DNA of 64,000 bases from Phytomonas francai (Eukaryota; Euglenozoa; Kinetoplastea; Trypanosomatida; Trypanosomatidae). Position numbers and translations under genes: made by a program. How positions within the stretch are numbered: the stretch's first letter is position 1; every line of letters starts with the position of its first letter. Below, piece after piece: positions 28,250 through 37,853 of this stretch. Location: contig MJCC01000008.1 in NCBI GenBank assembly GCA_001766655.1, positions 195,491 to 259,490 on the forward strand. Direction: 5' to 3'. Below the pieces are notes generated by a model. That model was given only the letters and a program-made list of their open reading frames with translations. It was not told where the DNA came from and made no database searches.

Positions 28250-29947
28250 ATGTCTGATACTGCTTATGATCAGCAATTACAGCAAGCCCAAAAGGCATTC
28301 GATGAGGGTAAGCTTACCGATGCAGAGGGTATCCTTCAGAGTATGTCGCCGAATGACCTGAAGGTCTATTACAATCTAGTAATGGTTCAGTATCTAAAAG
28401 GGGAGTTAGATATCGAACAGGCGATCGCTAAGTTAGCAACGCCTTCTGATAGCTCGAATGCGACCGCTAACGGTAATGATAAAAAAAACGGTTTTCCCAA
28501 AACGAGAAGCATCACCTTATTATACGAAGGCCATGAAACAGCTTTCTATAACTTAGCAGTTCTTTACGCACGTGCGGGTTTGGTTCTAGAAGTTGCTGCT
28601 ATTTTGAGAAGCTTACTGGCGATGTCCAAGAATATTTCTTTAAAAGTCCTCACGTATAGTTTATGTCTGTTGCATACGGTGACACGACCTGCACTCAAGC
28701 TGGGAGGTTCGCCTCGTAGTAAGGAAGATGAGGATCTAATCCAGAGTGTTCTTAACGAGCACATGGGGGAAATTACAAAGGATGCGGAGCTCCTTTCCTT
28801 GGTTACTGCAGCATTTGCCGATTCAAGTAGTGTGCATGAAGTTTTCAAGAATTCGAGTAATAGCCGCGTAGAGCAGTCGATATATCTTAACAATTTAGGA
28901 GTCTTTTCGATGGGGGATGGGAAGATCAGTGCTGCGGCCTTGTGTTTCAGTAAGGCGATGGTCGCATCTGAGCAGCAACCTGACTCACAATTTATCCAGC
29001 AGCCCGTCGCCTACAACGCGGCTTTGTGTGCATTGCTGCATGAGGACTACGAAGAGGCGATTAAGCACCTACTTTCTGTGCAGACCGTTATGCGCATCTC
29101 TCCTTTATTTTGGGTTCGCCTCGCAGAGGCCGCTATTGGATTAGTGCAGCACCATTACCGTACGCGCCAGCGTGAGGAGTATGAACGACAGCAGTCAGCC
29201 TTCAGCGCCCTCCTCCAGACCGGAAAGGTCTACGCTAACTTTGAGTTTATGCTTCTCCCAGGCGCCTCAGTGGTCACAGGGCCGGCACAGGAGCCCCATA
29301 AAGACAACTCTACGCACTCAGCGGCCGAGCATCAGGCCGCGGTGGCGATCCGAAACGCCCTCTTTCTGCTCATTCCGAAGGGATATTCCCTAAGCTCCGC
29401 GCTCGACGCATTTCCCGAGATGACGCCGATCCTACAGCACGCCTCGCTCTACTGGGTTGCGCTCGAGTTGTTTCGCAAGAACTACCAGGTCGCGAGTGAG
29501 GTGGGTGAACAGCTACTGAACACGCACGAAAAGCACCCCCTTCCGGCTACTGTGCATGCGACCCTCCTGTCGTACATGGTGGAGGCGCTCATCCATCTGA
29601 ACGACCCGAGCTGTGCGCTGAAGGTGCTACGGCGCGCCTCTTTGTCGTCTCTGTTTAACAACCACATGTCGGAAAGCGTGGATACGGCGCAGCGAAGCCG
29701 GTTGGAGGTGATTTTTATCAATTTGGCAATTACTCACATCTTGACAGGATCTTGGAATCAGGCGCACACGATTATGGATTCCGTCCTGGCTAAGCTGTTC
29801 GAGGCGGCGCCATCGGCGTCAACCGAGTACAGGCCAGAACGAGAAGCTCTATTCGCGTATCAGATGTTAGCCATCTTCTTGGATTTAGCACAGGGGAATC
29901 AAAAGAAGGCTGCGGAGTGGCTTAATAAGCTGAGCTGGCCGTACTAG
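28250..29947 (+). CDS. NOT10: CCR4-NOT complex subunit 10 (CNOT10-like TPR protein)
   Basis: 565 residues, all helical with TPR-type repeats. N-terminus: AQKAFDEGKLTDAEGILQSM, then YYNLVMVQYLKGELD. The middle has NLGVFSMGDGKISAAALCFS, then AYNAALCALLHEDYEEAIKH and SPLFWVRLAEAAI, which follow the CNOT10 pattern (N-x-G-x-x-x-x-x-x-K-x-x-A-A-x-x-F-x-x-A and L-W-x-R-L-A-E-x-x-I). A C-terminal TPR pair ends at residue 565. Known role: NOT10 helps hold the deadenylase CAF1 in the trypanosome CAF1-NOT complex that starts mRNA decay. No signal or membrane span. Codon composition shifts to GC-rich from about 29160. Confidence 0.78.
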   Translation: MSDTAYDQQLQQAQKAFDEGKLTDAEGILQSMSPNDLKVYYNLVMVQYLKGELDIEQAIAKLATPSDSSNATANGNDKKNGFPKTRSITLLYEGHETAFYNLAVLYARAGLVLEVAAILRSLLAMSKNISLKVLTYSLCLLHTVTRPALKLGGSPRSKEDEDLIQSVLNEHMGEITKDAELLSLVTAAFADSSSVHEVFKNSSNSRVEQSIYLNNLGVFSMGDGKISAAALCFSKAMVASEQQPDSQFIQQPVAYNAALCALLHEDYEEAIKHLLSVQTVMRISPLFWVRLAEAAIGLVQHHYRTRQREEYERQQSAFSALLQTGKVYANFEFMLLPGASVVTGPAQEPHKDNSTHSAAEHQAAVAIRNALFLLIPKGYSLSSALDAFPEMTPILQHASLYWVALELFRKNYQVASEVGEQLLNTHEKHPLPATVHATLLSYMVEALIHLNDPSCALKVLRRASLSSLFNNHMSESVDTAQRSRLEVIFINLAITHILTGSWNQAHTIMDSVLAKLFEAAPSASTEYRPEREALFAYQMLAIFLDLAQGNQKKAAEWLNKLSWPY

Positions 29948-30426
29948 TACTTTAACAACAACAATTTTAAAAAATAGCCAGAATGGATAAGTGCGGTGGC
30001 TCAGAGAAGAAGATCAGCTATATGCGTTATTGTGCCTTTGTATATGTGGTATATATGTGTGTATGAGGAAGTATGCAAAAGGAGAAATTCACCGAAACAG
30101 AGTTTTCAGCCTTTAGGTTACAAATTTTGGAATGCAACCAAGGTGCTAGGGGTTCATTCAAAGGATCCTTTTTCCCCCTGCGCACGCTGACTGCCATTCC
30201 GTATTGATATTTCGTATTTATTGTTTTCCCCACGTTTGTGTGTGTGTGATAGATAAATCTTTTTTAAGGTGTTAAGCACATATCGTTTGATAAGTAAAAT
30301 CCGAATTTTGCCTACCCGCGTCATTCTGAGTGCAAAAGGTGTGTATTCATTGATGATACAGGTGAAGTATTGGTAGTAAAGCTCACTTTTTCTTTTTTTT
30401 TTTGCCTTTTCTCTAATGTAGTTTTG

Positions 30427-30464
<38 letters not shown>

Positions 30465-30518
30465 CATAATATTCTTATTTTATATTTTATCAAGGTACGG
30501 TTCGGTAGTAGAAGCTCA
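29948..30518. other. Intergenic spacer with TA repeat
   Basis: AT-rich; a T-rich tract at about 30387-30412 is followed by a TA repeat. No gene is supported. Confidence 0.5.
30426..30469. repeat. (TA)n microsatellite
   Basis: Runs of TA broken by TG and TACA, about 50 bases upstream of the next ATG. Confidence 0.85.
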
Positions 30519-32090
30519 ATGAAATTCTTTGTCTCAGGAGTAGGTAAGGTTATCGCAGTGGTGGTAAGCTTGCCTATCGTAGGAGCCGGTGGCTTAAGCA
30601 TGTACGTGAAGTACCGACAACAGACAAAGCCCGCACGACACGTTTTCAAATCATTAGTAGACCATAAAGGCAATTTAATCTTAGAGGGAAAGGTAGTTAA
30701 GCGTCCTAGTTCGTTCTCCATTTGCTGTCGTGTAGCATACCTTAGCCTCGTTTTTGTTCCCTTGGCAGTTCTCTACATATTCATGTCATTATGTGACAGT
30801 TGGTATAGGGTGTGGCTGAATCTACTGTACCATGGTGTCCAGAATGGTGGTCCGGTGTTCGTGAAAATAGGCCAGTGGGCATGCACTCGGGAGGATCTCT
30901 TTTCTCGAGATTTCCGTCAGATCTTTAAGCGTCTATACAACGAGGTCAGCGTGCACTCCTTTCCTGAGACACTTAGGATTCTAGAGGAAGAGCTAGGTAC
31001 TGACCCCTCTGATGTCTTTGATTTTATTGACGAAAACACTCTTGGCTCTGGGTCCATCGGACAGGTCCACCTCGCGAAGCTCAAAAATAAAGATACTCGT
31101 GTCGTTGTCAAGGTGATGCATCCAAACATTATGGAGACGATTGTCCGTGATTTCATTATCTTGAATCATATAGCAGCCCTGATGCACCGCTACTTTCTAT
31201 TTATAGAGCACTACAACACGCCGGAGTTGGCTCACAACTTCGCAAACCATCTCGCGGCCCAGCTGGACTTTCGCATTGAGGCCGATAACTTGGTGCAATT
31301 TCGCTCCAATTTCCACAACGAGCGCTATGTTGAGTTCCCAGAACCGCTCATGTCGACGCGCCGGATGCTTGTCGAGACGTTCTGTGAAGGGGTGCCCGCC
31401 GATCCGGAGTTTATGGCGTCGCTGCCCCCGCACGCCCGCGATGTGCTCGCTGGGAAAGGCCTCAACACCTGGTGCAAGATGGTACTGCGCGATAACTTTA
31501 TCCATGGCGACATGCACCCTGGCAACATCCTCATTCAATGCGAGAATTATCATGAGCCGAGTATCACCCTTATTGATGTCGGGCTTTGCCAGCAGCTAGC
31601 GGGGCACGAGGCGGCCGTGTCGGAGAACCTCATCGAGGCGTTCGTGCGGTGGAACTCTGAATTGTGCGCAACTAGTATCTGGAATATGTCCGATCGCCAA
31701 GAATACGCTACCTATGATCGCTTCAAGGCTGACGTTGACCAAGTTTTTAAAAAATGCCGGGTTTTTCGGAATGATGAGGGCGCCATCACGAGAACTTTGC
31801 AATCTGTGTTTGATAGTATTCGCTCAAACCGCGTGCAGATGGATCCTCCGTACGTGTCATTGCTCTTCTCTGTTTTAGTGTTGGAGTCATTCCTGATGAG
31901 TTTGAATCCAGAATTTAATATCGTACGCCACACCGCCCCTTGGTTAGTGAGCGAAGGGCACATCTCCAAAGGGATCATCAAGAACTTATTGAAGACCCAG
32001 CGCGATCGAGTTAAACGAGAGTATGGTATTTTTACTGGCCGCCTTGGAGATGTGCTGGGTTTTAACACGGCACCTACCTCACATGCGTGA
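30519..32090 (+). CDS. ADCK2-like UbiB/ABC1 family atypical kinase
   Basis: 523 residues. The N-terminus has two hydrophobic stretches (about 7-27 and 73-95), fitting a membrane-bound mitochondrial protein. Family motifs: KxGQ signature FVKIGQ (K116, Q119), a Gly-rich loop GSGSIGQVHLA, the invariant Lys K198 in VVVKVMHP, catalytic HGDMHPGN (H329, D331, N336) and IDVG (D353) in place of DFG. The element QLDFRIEADNL and the C-terminal VLESFLMSLNPEFNIV follow ADCK2 rather than COQ8. Known role: UbiB proteins support coenzyme Q synthesis or mitochondrial lipid handling; ADCK2 is linked to fatty-acid oxidation and CoQ. The substrate is unknown. Confidence 0.88.
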   Translation: MKFFVSGVGKVIAVVVSLPIVGAGGLSMYVKYRQQTKPARHVFKSLVDHKGNLILEGKVVKRPSSFSICCRVAYLSLVFVPLAVLYIFMSLCDSWYRVWLNLLYHGVQNGGPVFVKIGQWACTREDLFSRDFRQIFKRLYNEVSVHSFPETLRILEEELGTDPSDVFDFIDENTLGSGSIGQVHLAKLKNKDTRVVVKVMHPNIMETIVRDFIILNHIAALMHRYFLFIEHYNTPELAHNFANHLAAQLDFRIEADNLVQFRSNFHNERYVEFPEPLMSTRRMLVETFCEGVPADPEFMASLPPHARDVLAGKGLNTWCKMVLRDNFIHGDMHPGNILIQCENYHEPSITLIDVGLCQQLAGHEAAVSENLIEAFVRWNSELCATSIWNMSDRQEYATYDRFKADVDQVFKKCRVFRNDEGAITRTLQSVFDSIRSNRVQMDPPYVSLLFSVLVLESFLMSLNPEFNIVRHTAPWLVSEGHISKGIIKNLLKTQRDRVKREYGIFTGRLGDVLGFNTAPTSHA

Positions 32091-32900
32091 TTCATTGGAT
32101 ACATTTCCCGCGTGAGCTGGAGCGAACATATTTCTAAAAGGTACCATTGTAAAGCAAGAATACAAACAGGTCGGGGAGCTTGGGCTGAATAGCAACGTAG
32201 CGGCGACATTACCGCTTGTTTCTTTTCAATATCCTTCCTTTATGCCAACCCCCTCCCATGAAAGAGCTGAATAGATACAATATTATCCGAATCTAAGCAT
32301 AAAATATTTTAGCATTAGCTCTCTTATTATGCTCGTCTTGACAGCGATCTTTAGAGGTTTCTGTACGCAATGAGCCGCCTAAATTTTTACAAACTGTGCT
32401 GTATTCTCACCAATGAATAGTCGTTCGAACAAAAGGGGATCTAAAGAACTATTAAACTTCTTTTTCCTAAAAATTGGTTTGCTCTTCATATATTTATACG
32501 CATATGAAGAAGAGTTTAATCTCGATAGCGAGGCGAGTTTCCTTCTGTTACTGTAAATATTCAACATTTAATAAAGTTGGGTTCGCTAATGATTACCCCT
32601 TTTCACACATCATAATAAACCTTTTATTGGTGGAAAGCTACATCCAATCCGATGCGATGACGTGGAGAGTCATGATATACGGCGTGGTAATGCATGTCTT
32701 CTCCTCATCACACATTCTTTCTGTATTTTGTCTTCCCTCCCCCTTCTTACGCTTGCGTTACGACCCTTTTTGATTATACGTTATTAGGATACGACCTGTA
32801 GTTAATTGCCTGCGCTCATAGGTTTCGATTACAGCAAAATATACGTCGGGAGTCATTCGGATACATTTTTGCGTATATATGCATACACGATCATACACGC

Positions 32901-32940
<40 letters not shown>

Positions 32941-33016
32941 CTACGCATTGCCTTTGCAGTTCCAGTTAAAAGAAGGTGGTCTATTAAGCGGCACTAATTT
33001 AAATTCTACACTGAGA
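32091..33016. other. Intergenic spacer with TA repeat
   Basis: 925 bases, AT-rich. A longer ORF for the next gene would start at TTG 32948, so the true leader includes this region. No gene is supported. Confidence 0.5.
32905..32936. repeat. (AT)n microsatellite
   Basis: About 13 AT units, interrupted once, upstream of the TBC gene. Confidence 0.85.
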
Positions 33017-34165
33017 ATGCATTGCTGCTTCGCAGGTAAAAGGGGCGATTTGCAGGAAGCTTATCTTTTAAGCGATTCGGGTGCTCCGCAAATGGAGTCT
33101 ACCACTGGACGGAATAGGCTATCTTATTTTGAGTCGTCAGGGGGCACTGAGGAGAACTTACAACATCCCTCCTCTGTTGACAACAACGAATCGAGTTCGG
33201 TCATCTATGATGATTACGGCTTCCACATCACTGCGCGTGAGAAGCTCGCGGAGAACAATTACAAAAAGCTGCACAAGGAATCGGATCATTCCGAAGATAT
33301 CTGGAATAATATCTTCCTTGAATGGAGTAATACCTCTCTGGAGACGAAGAAAAAGTACTGCCGAAAGGGCATTCCGCAAAATTTACGAAAGTTTATATGG
33401 CAGCGTCTTCTCGATAGCCATAGCGTACATAATCCCTCAAGTAACCTCTACTTTGAGCTAAAATCTAAGCCTTTGGCGTCGGAAGAAATTTCAGAAGCTA
33501 TTGAGAAGGACCTGAGCAGAACTTTTCCGACCCAAATTATCTTTGAGGAAGGTGGCCCGGGAGATGGAAAGGAGATGCTCAGAGGCATTCTTTACGCCTA
33601 TGCAAATTATAATGTTGAAGTCGGGTACTGCCAGGGAATGAACTTTCTTGCAGCCACTCTGCTATTGCAAATAGAAGGGGAGGAATCCACATTCTGGGCT
33701 TTCTGCACCTTGATGGAGTCCCCACCTTATCGGATGAAGAGCCTCTACGAAAAAGGGTTTCCAATGCTCCCCTGTTATATCCATGCTTTGCAAAAACTTC
33801 TAAAAGATAAGAACAAAAAGTTGTTCAGACAATTGGAGAAGCATAGTATCGCCGGCTTTCACTTCACCATAAGCTGGTTCCTGACGCTTTTCTCGTATAA
33901 ATTCAATTTCGGATTAATTTCAAGAATTTGGGATATGTTCTTATGTGAGGGTTGGAAGCCAATCTTCCGTATTGCGCTTGCTTTACTGTTAATGGAAAAA
34001 GATAAAATACTGGCACAAATGTCCGAATTGGACATGAACATCGTATTGAATGCTATTGAGGAAGGTAAAAATCAGGATGAGCTGCTGAAGCGCGCCCAGT
34101 CGATTAAATTTTTAACTGCAAAAATGAACCGATACATTAAAGAGTTCCGACAACAGAAATCCTGA
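33017..34165 (+). CDS. TBC-domain Rab GTPase-activating protein, first of tandem pair
   Basis: 382 residues from ATG 33017; the longer ORF starts at TTG 32948. The TBC domain spans about 110-330: RKGIPQNLRKFIWQRLL, the arginine finger in IEKDLSRTFP (R168), the glutamine finger in VGYCQGMNFL (Q206), then FWAFCTLMESPPYRM, GFHFTISWFLTLF and RIWDMFLCEGWKPIF. Both catalytic fingers are present, so it is likely an active RabGAP. No membrane span or extra domain is visible; the first 80 residues are Ser/acidic. The target Rab is unknown. The next gene is a close paralog. Confidence 0.93.
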   Translation: MHCCFAGKRGDLQEAYLLSDSGAPQMESTTGRNRLSYFESSGGTEENLQHPSSVDNNESSSVIYDDYGFHITAREKLAENNYKKLHKESDHSEDIWNNIFLEWSNTSLETKKKYCRKGIPQNLRKFIWQRLLDSHSVHNPSSNLYFELKSKPLASEEISEAIEKDLSRTFPTQIIFEEGGPGDGKEMLRGILYAYANYNVEVGYCQGMNFLAATLLLQIEGEESTFWAFCTLMESPPYRMKSLYEKGFPMLPCYIHALQKLLKDKNKKLFRQLEKHSIAGFHFTISWFLTLFSYKFNFGLISRIWDMFLCEGWKPIFRIALALLLMEKDKILAQMSELDMNIVLNAIEEGKNQDELLKRAQSIKFLTAKMNRYIKEFRQQKS

Positions 34166-35066
34166 TTCCCACCACTTTTGGTGCCATCACCACTCGCCGT
34201 AGCGGGTATGGGAATGCATAAAATGGAAGATGGAGTAGGAGAGAGTTTTATGGTCAATATGGCTAATTCATTATTATTATTATTATTGTTTTAGTTTTCA
34301 ATTTAATTAGGGTTCTCGTCGCTTTTCATATTGTTTTGTAGTTTTTTTTTTTTTTAATTAGCAATGGGAAAAAAATACAATGGCACACCATTCCGAACAT
34401 GTTGACTAGAAGAGAGTTAATAGTTTTTTAAAAATAAGAGCTCCCGGTCTGGATGCCAAAGTAAAGCCATCTCACAATAGGGGATCCGTATTGATAAAAA
34501 TTCTTATAACTGGTGATGCGAGGCGTCTGTTACTAATCAAGAGGAAATAACTCTTTGATGTATTAAAAAATGTTCTCTTCAGTTTCATGTGCATTCGATA
34601 ACTAATGATTAGAGAAGAAAGGAAATTTCTTACTTTTCGCCCGCTCACCCTGTGCCCCTTTTAAATAAAATTTACCTTTTCTTCATGTGTTTACTCATTG
34701 ATGTATTGGTAAAAGCAGTTTCTTTTCTTAATCAACCACAAAGTCTAATCAATTGTCCCTGGTTGGGGTGGGTGGGTCGCCACCTAGACCAGTAGTAAAT
34801 TATAGCAAAACAAGGCTAGAAGCCACTGACGCAAGCGTCCGTCTTTTTTTAATGTATCATATCTAATAATGTGATACAGACCATGAACTTAGGATCTTTC
34901 TTTTCTTAGTGAGCCTCTTCTTCACGCAGGTCTTGTGACATCATTATTACACCTTTGTATACGCTCTGATACATGCCCCTTACTCTTCTTAACAGAATAT
35001 ACATACACTTCCTATCAACTCAAAAATTAGACTAACTTTAAGCGATTCCGTTTGCTTTTTTTCACC
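34166..35066. other. Intergenic spacer with GC-rich structured patch
   Basis: Mostly AT-rich with an ATT repeat at 34269-34287. A GC-rich patch at about 34755-34850 has a G-run cluster (34761-34776), a short GACGC/GCGTC hairpin (34828-34839) and a T7 run (34843-34849). The next gene follows at 35067. Confidence 0.5.
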
Positions 35067-36668
35067 ATGGATGAAAGTAGTATTTTCAAAGACGTGGTGA
35101 AGGAAGAGGCACCCCTGAGTAGCGTGGACACACGAAACGTTATATCATTACCGACTTCCGTGCTGTCATCAATTAGCCAGAGATGCGTTCAGACAAATGT
35201 TGAGGCCTACGCTAGCGCCGGCCGTCAAACCCCGCGTGTGAATCTTTTGGCCGTCGTATCCGCACCCGGACTGGTGGAGACGCACGCGTCGGTTTGCGGT
35301 AGAGGCAATGAGGGCAACTGCCGACCTCATCAAGCGCAGGTCAACGCGGAGCGGGGGGCTCCACATCTTTTGGCCGGTAATGGCATCCAAAGTCAAGGCT
35401 CGCTTGCGAAGCCTCCGGCCCGCTCTGGGCCGCCTACACCCGATCTTGTCCACCGGACATTCTCTTTAGAAAGCTCCGTGATAGGAAGTTATGGCCCGTT
35501 TGGGGTTTTGCCCAGCGGCAGGAGCGATTCGGATTCGGAGCATAGCGATGACTCCGGCCCACCCTCCCCGGGGGGAGACCGCAGCACCACGCCAAACGCG
35601 AACAGGTGGAGCTCGGCGAGCGGCCGCATTGTTTGCCAAAACACAGCAGACTCAGCAGGGTCCGAGTCCAACCAACGCTTCGTGGACGAGTTCGGTTTCT
35701 TGCTCGACGAGGAAGCACAGGCGATGAATCAGCTTTACCGGAAAAGGAACGATGCGCGCAAGACACTCGGGTTGGAGAATAAGTGGGAGTGCATGACGGC
35801 GGATTGGGATTATACTTACAACTGCATGCGCGAAAAGCTCAAGGAGCGCTGCCGTAAAGGGATTCCGGCGAAGCTGCGTGGTATTGCATGGCAGCTGCTC
35901 ATCGGATCGCACGCGATTATGATGACTCCGAAGAACACTGGGGTCTACACTATGCTATGCAACAAAACGCTTAAAGACAAAGAGGTGGACCTGTGCATCG
36001 AGCGTGACCTCGCGCGTACCTTTCCCAACAATGTTTTGTTTCAGGAGGAGGGCGGTGCCGGGCAGGTGTTCCTGCGGAACGTCCTCCATGCATACGCGGC
36101 CTGTGATCCAGAGGTGGGTTACACTCAGGGGATGGCATTTCTCGTGGGCGCGCTGGCGACGCAGATGGATGAAGAGAGGTCTTTTTGGGCTTTACACGAG
36201 ATGATGTATCACCAACGGTACAGGATGCGTGAACTTTTTAAGCCAGGTTTTCCTATGCTAAAGCAGTTCTTCTACCAGCTGAAGAGGCTTCTTGCTCGCC
36301 TGCTTCCCAAATTACACGAGCGTTTTGAACAGCTTGGCGTGGTCCCGTCCTTTTACGCATCTCAGTGGTTTATGACTCTATTTGTTTATCACTTCCCTTT
36401 CCATGCCCTGCTACGCATCTGGGACATCTTCTTTAGTGAAGGCTGGAAAATTGTGTTTCGCACCAGTATCGCTTTGATGAAGTGGGAGGAAAAGCGGCTT
36501 ATCTCGTTGCCATTTGAGGAGCTGCTGCCAGCCCTGAAGTCACTCCAAAATTCCAAGGATTGTCGTGAACTCTTGCACCGCGCGCATCGGGTAAAGTTCA
36601 AGACATCAGAACTCAACAAATACGGCGATGAGTACTGGAAACTTGTCGCCAAACCTCAGGAGGTGTAA
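35067..36668 (+). CDS. TBC-domain Rab GTPase-activating protein, second of tandem pair
   Basis: 533 residues from ATG 35067; a TTG start at 35052 is not used. Residues 1-210 are Ser/Pro/Gly-rich and disordered. The TBC domain (about 250-480) matches the neighbour almost step by step: RKGIPAKLRGIAWQLLIGS, arginine finger in IERDLARTFP (R317), glutamine finger in VGYTQGMAFL (Q354), MMYHQRYRMRELFKPGFPML, and RIWDIFFSEGWKIVFR. Both fingers are intact. The gene is GC-richer than its neighbour, notably in the N-terminal half. Tandem placement suggests an old duplication, with the two N-termini now unrelated. Confidence 0.93.
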   Translation: MDESSIFKDVVKEEAPLSSVDTRNVISLPTSVLSSISQRCVQTNVEAYASAGRQTPRVNLLAVVSAPGLVETHASVCGRGNEGNCRPHQAQVNAERGAPHLLAGNGIQSQGSLAKPPARSGPPTPDLVHRTFSLESSVIGSYGPFGVLPSGRSDSDSEHSDDSGPPSPGGDRSTTPNANRWSSASGRIVCQNTADSAGSESNQRFVDEFGFLLDEEAQAMNQLYRKRNDARKTLGLENKWECMTADWDYTYNCMREKLKERCRKGIPAKLRGIAWQLLIGSHAIMMTPKNTGVYTMLCNKTLKDKEVDLCIERDLARTFPNNVLFQEEGGAGQVFLRNVLHAYAACDPEVGYTQGMAFLVGALATQMDEERSFWALHEMMYHQRYRMRELFKPGFPMLKQFFYQLKRLLARLLPKLHERFEQLGVVPSFYASQWFMTLFVYHFPFHALLRIWDIFFSEGWKIVFRTSIALMKWEEKRLISLPFEELLPALKSLQNSKDCRELLHRAHRVKFKTSELNKYGDEYWKLVAKPQEV

Positions 36669-36800
36669 GCAAGGGGTAACCAGACATGGAAGGAGAGGGG
36701 AACCGCGGCGTGGGAATAAAAGTTAATAGACTTGATCTCACCACGATCTTTTCAGTTGGCACGTATACAGTCCTTGCCATAGGAGGAATGCGTAGTAGGT

Positions 36801-36846
36801 ATGAATAAATAAATAAATAAATGAATCTATCTATCTATCTATCTAA
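36801..36846. repeat. (AAAT)n then (CTAT)n microsatellite
   Basis: About five AAAT-type units and five CTAT units, back to back. Confidence 0.85.
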
Positions 36847-37224
36847 ATAGATATGGCACCGATAATCAATAGCACTGTCCATAGTTTTTGATCTTATTTC
36901 TATTTATATATACAAATACACGGATATACCATTTTATGTGCATCAGGACATTTCTTTTGCACGTTCTGGTAATCGAATTTTAGCTTGGTTCTACTTTGCC
37001 AACGGAAATACGTGCATAACGAACGGTGATAGTGCTTCGCAGCCTGCTTTACGTTTTCTGTAATCTTATTGACAGGTACTCGTACGTCATCTGTCTTTGC
37101 GTTTGCTTGTTTGATTCCTTTTAGAGCGGTGTACTTTCACACATAGTTTAGGGAATTCTTGACCATAGTTTAGGCCCCTTTATCAAAATTAAGATCATAG
37201 GGTTGGAAATTCCTTCTATTTTAT

Positions 37225-37310
37225 GCATGTTTCCTTTTTATTGTCTTTCTCTTTCCCTTTTTTAATTCATTTTGTATCTTTGAAAAATGTTTCCGATAAT
37301 TCTATTACAG
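37225..37310 (+). promoter_or_regulatory. Trans-splice acceptor with an ATG just after it
   Basis: A C/T tract (about 37225-37275) is followed by the first AG at 37309-37310, and an ATG at 37312 is one base further on. That ATG opens only 15 codons. Confidence 0.55.
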
Positions 37311-37311
37311 T

Positions 37312-37423
37312 ATGACTGCTATACTTCTGCACTCTATTGTACCTTTCTTCAGAAAGTAAAATAAACAAGAGCGGCTGTTCGGGAGCCAAGATAAAAGGAG
37401 ACGTCTACAAAATCTACTCACAG
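37312..37423 (+). other. Possible first exon (37312-37355) plus short cis-intron (37356-37423)
   Basis: The ATG at 37312 reads 15 codons and stops at TAA 37357. A GT at 37356-37357 (GTAAAA) and an AG at 37422-37423 (CTCACAG) would remove 68 bases and join codon AA+T exactly into the frame of the long ORF that follows, passing every stop in all three frames. This is speculative; frame agreement alone has a one-in-three chance. Confidence 0.3.
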
Positions 37424-37424
37424 T

Positions 37425-37853
37425 AAGCAAAGCCGACGTGGGCGGCGTTTGGCACATTGCAAGAACCGCTTGGCCGCAAATTTCTTTCACCAGCTAGAAG
37501 ACGAATTTGAAGAGCTCCACTTTCCCGGGCGGTCTGCTTGGCTGCCGCGTCGAGCTCCAAAAGGGGCCCTCGAGCGTGTGGGCCTTGCGCGACTTCCTTT
37601 GGAAGACGGTGCAGCCGAGGTCGAGTGTGTGGCCGAAGACTGCCTGGCATCAGTAGCGACGCTGCCCTCGCGGCAACAACGGGTGGATCTTTGTCAGTTT
37701 CAGGAGGCGCTCATGCGTGCCTATGATTTCGTTGATGCGCTTGAAAGCCAGCTAGAGGTGCTACTGCGCACTCGGAGGGCTTTGCGTACGACCGTGGGGG
37801 TTCTAGAGAAGCTTACCTTGCTCGTAGCCCCGAGTGAAAAAAATAGGGATTAA
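37425..37853 (+). CDS. Hypothetical protein, ORF without an in-frame ATG near its start
   Basis: The frame is open from 37395 to the stop at 37851-37853 but has no ATG until codon 89 of the longest form (37713), and no ATG in any frame lies between 37424 and 37712. The protein reads as real: a charged stretch (HQLEDEFEELHFP), an Ala/Glu region, then a helical end (FVDALESQLEVLLRTRRALR). Either the start lies in a separate exon at 37312 (see that entry), a base is lost in this sequence, the start is not ATG, or the gene is 5'-damaged. I cannot choose between these. No family is recognised. Confidence 0.5.
   Translation, partial: KQSRRGRRLAHCKNRLAANFFHQLEDEFEELHFPGRSAWLPRRAPKGALERVGLARLPLEDGAAEVECVAEDCLASVATLPSRQQRVDLCQFQEALMRAYDFVDALESQLEVLLRTRRALRTTVGVLEKLTLLVAPSEKNRD

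Larger units (their letters stand above)
36669..37311. other. Intergenic spacer with CTAT and AAAT repeats
   Basis: Repeats at about 36801-36845. A long pyrimidine tract at about 37225-37275 ends with the first AG at 37309-37310. No gene is supported before 37312. Confidence 0.5.

Noticed and set aside
32401..32440. gttcgaa-type sequence suggesting a tRNA
   Set aside because: No matching acceptor, D-arm or anticodon stem could be laid around it.
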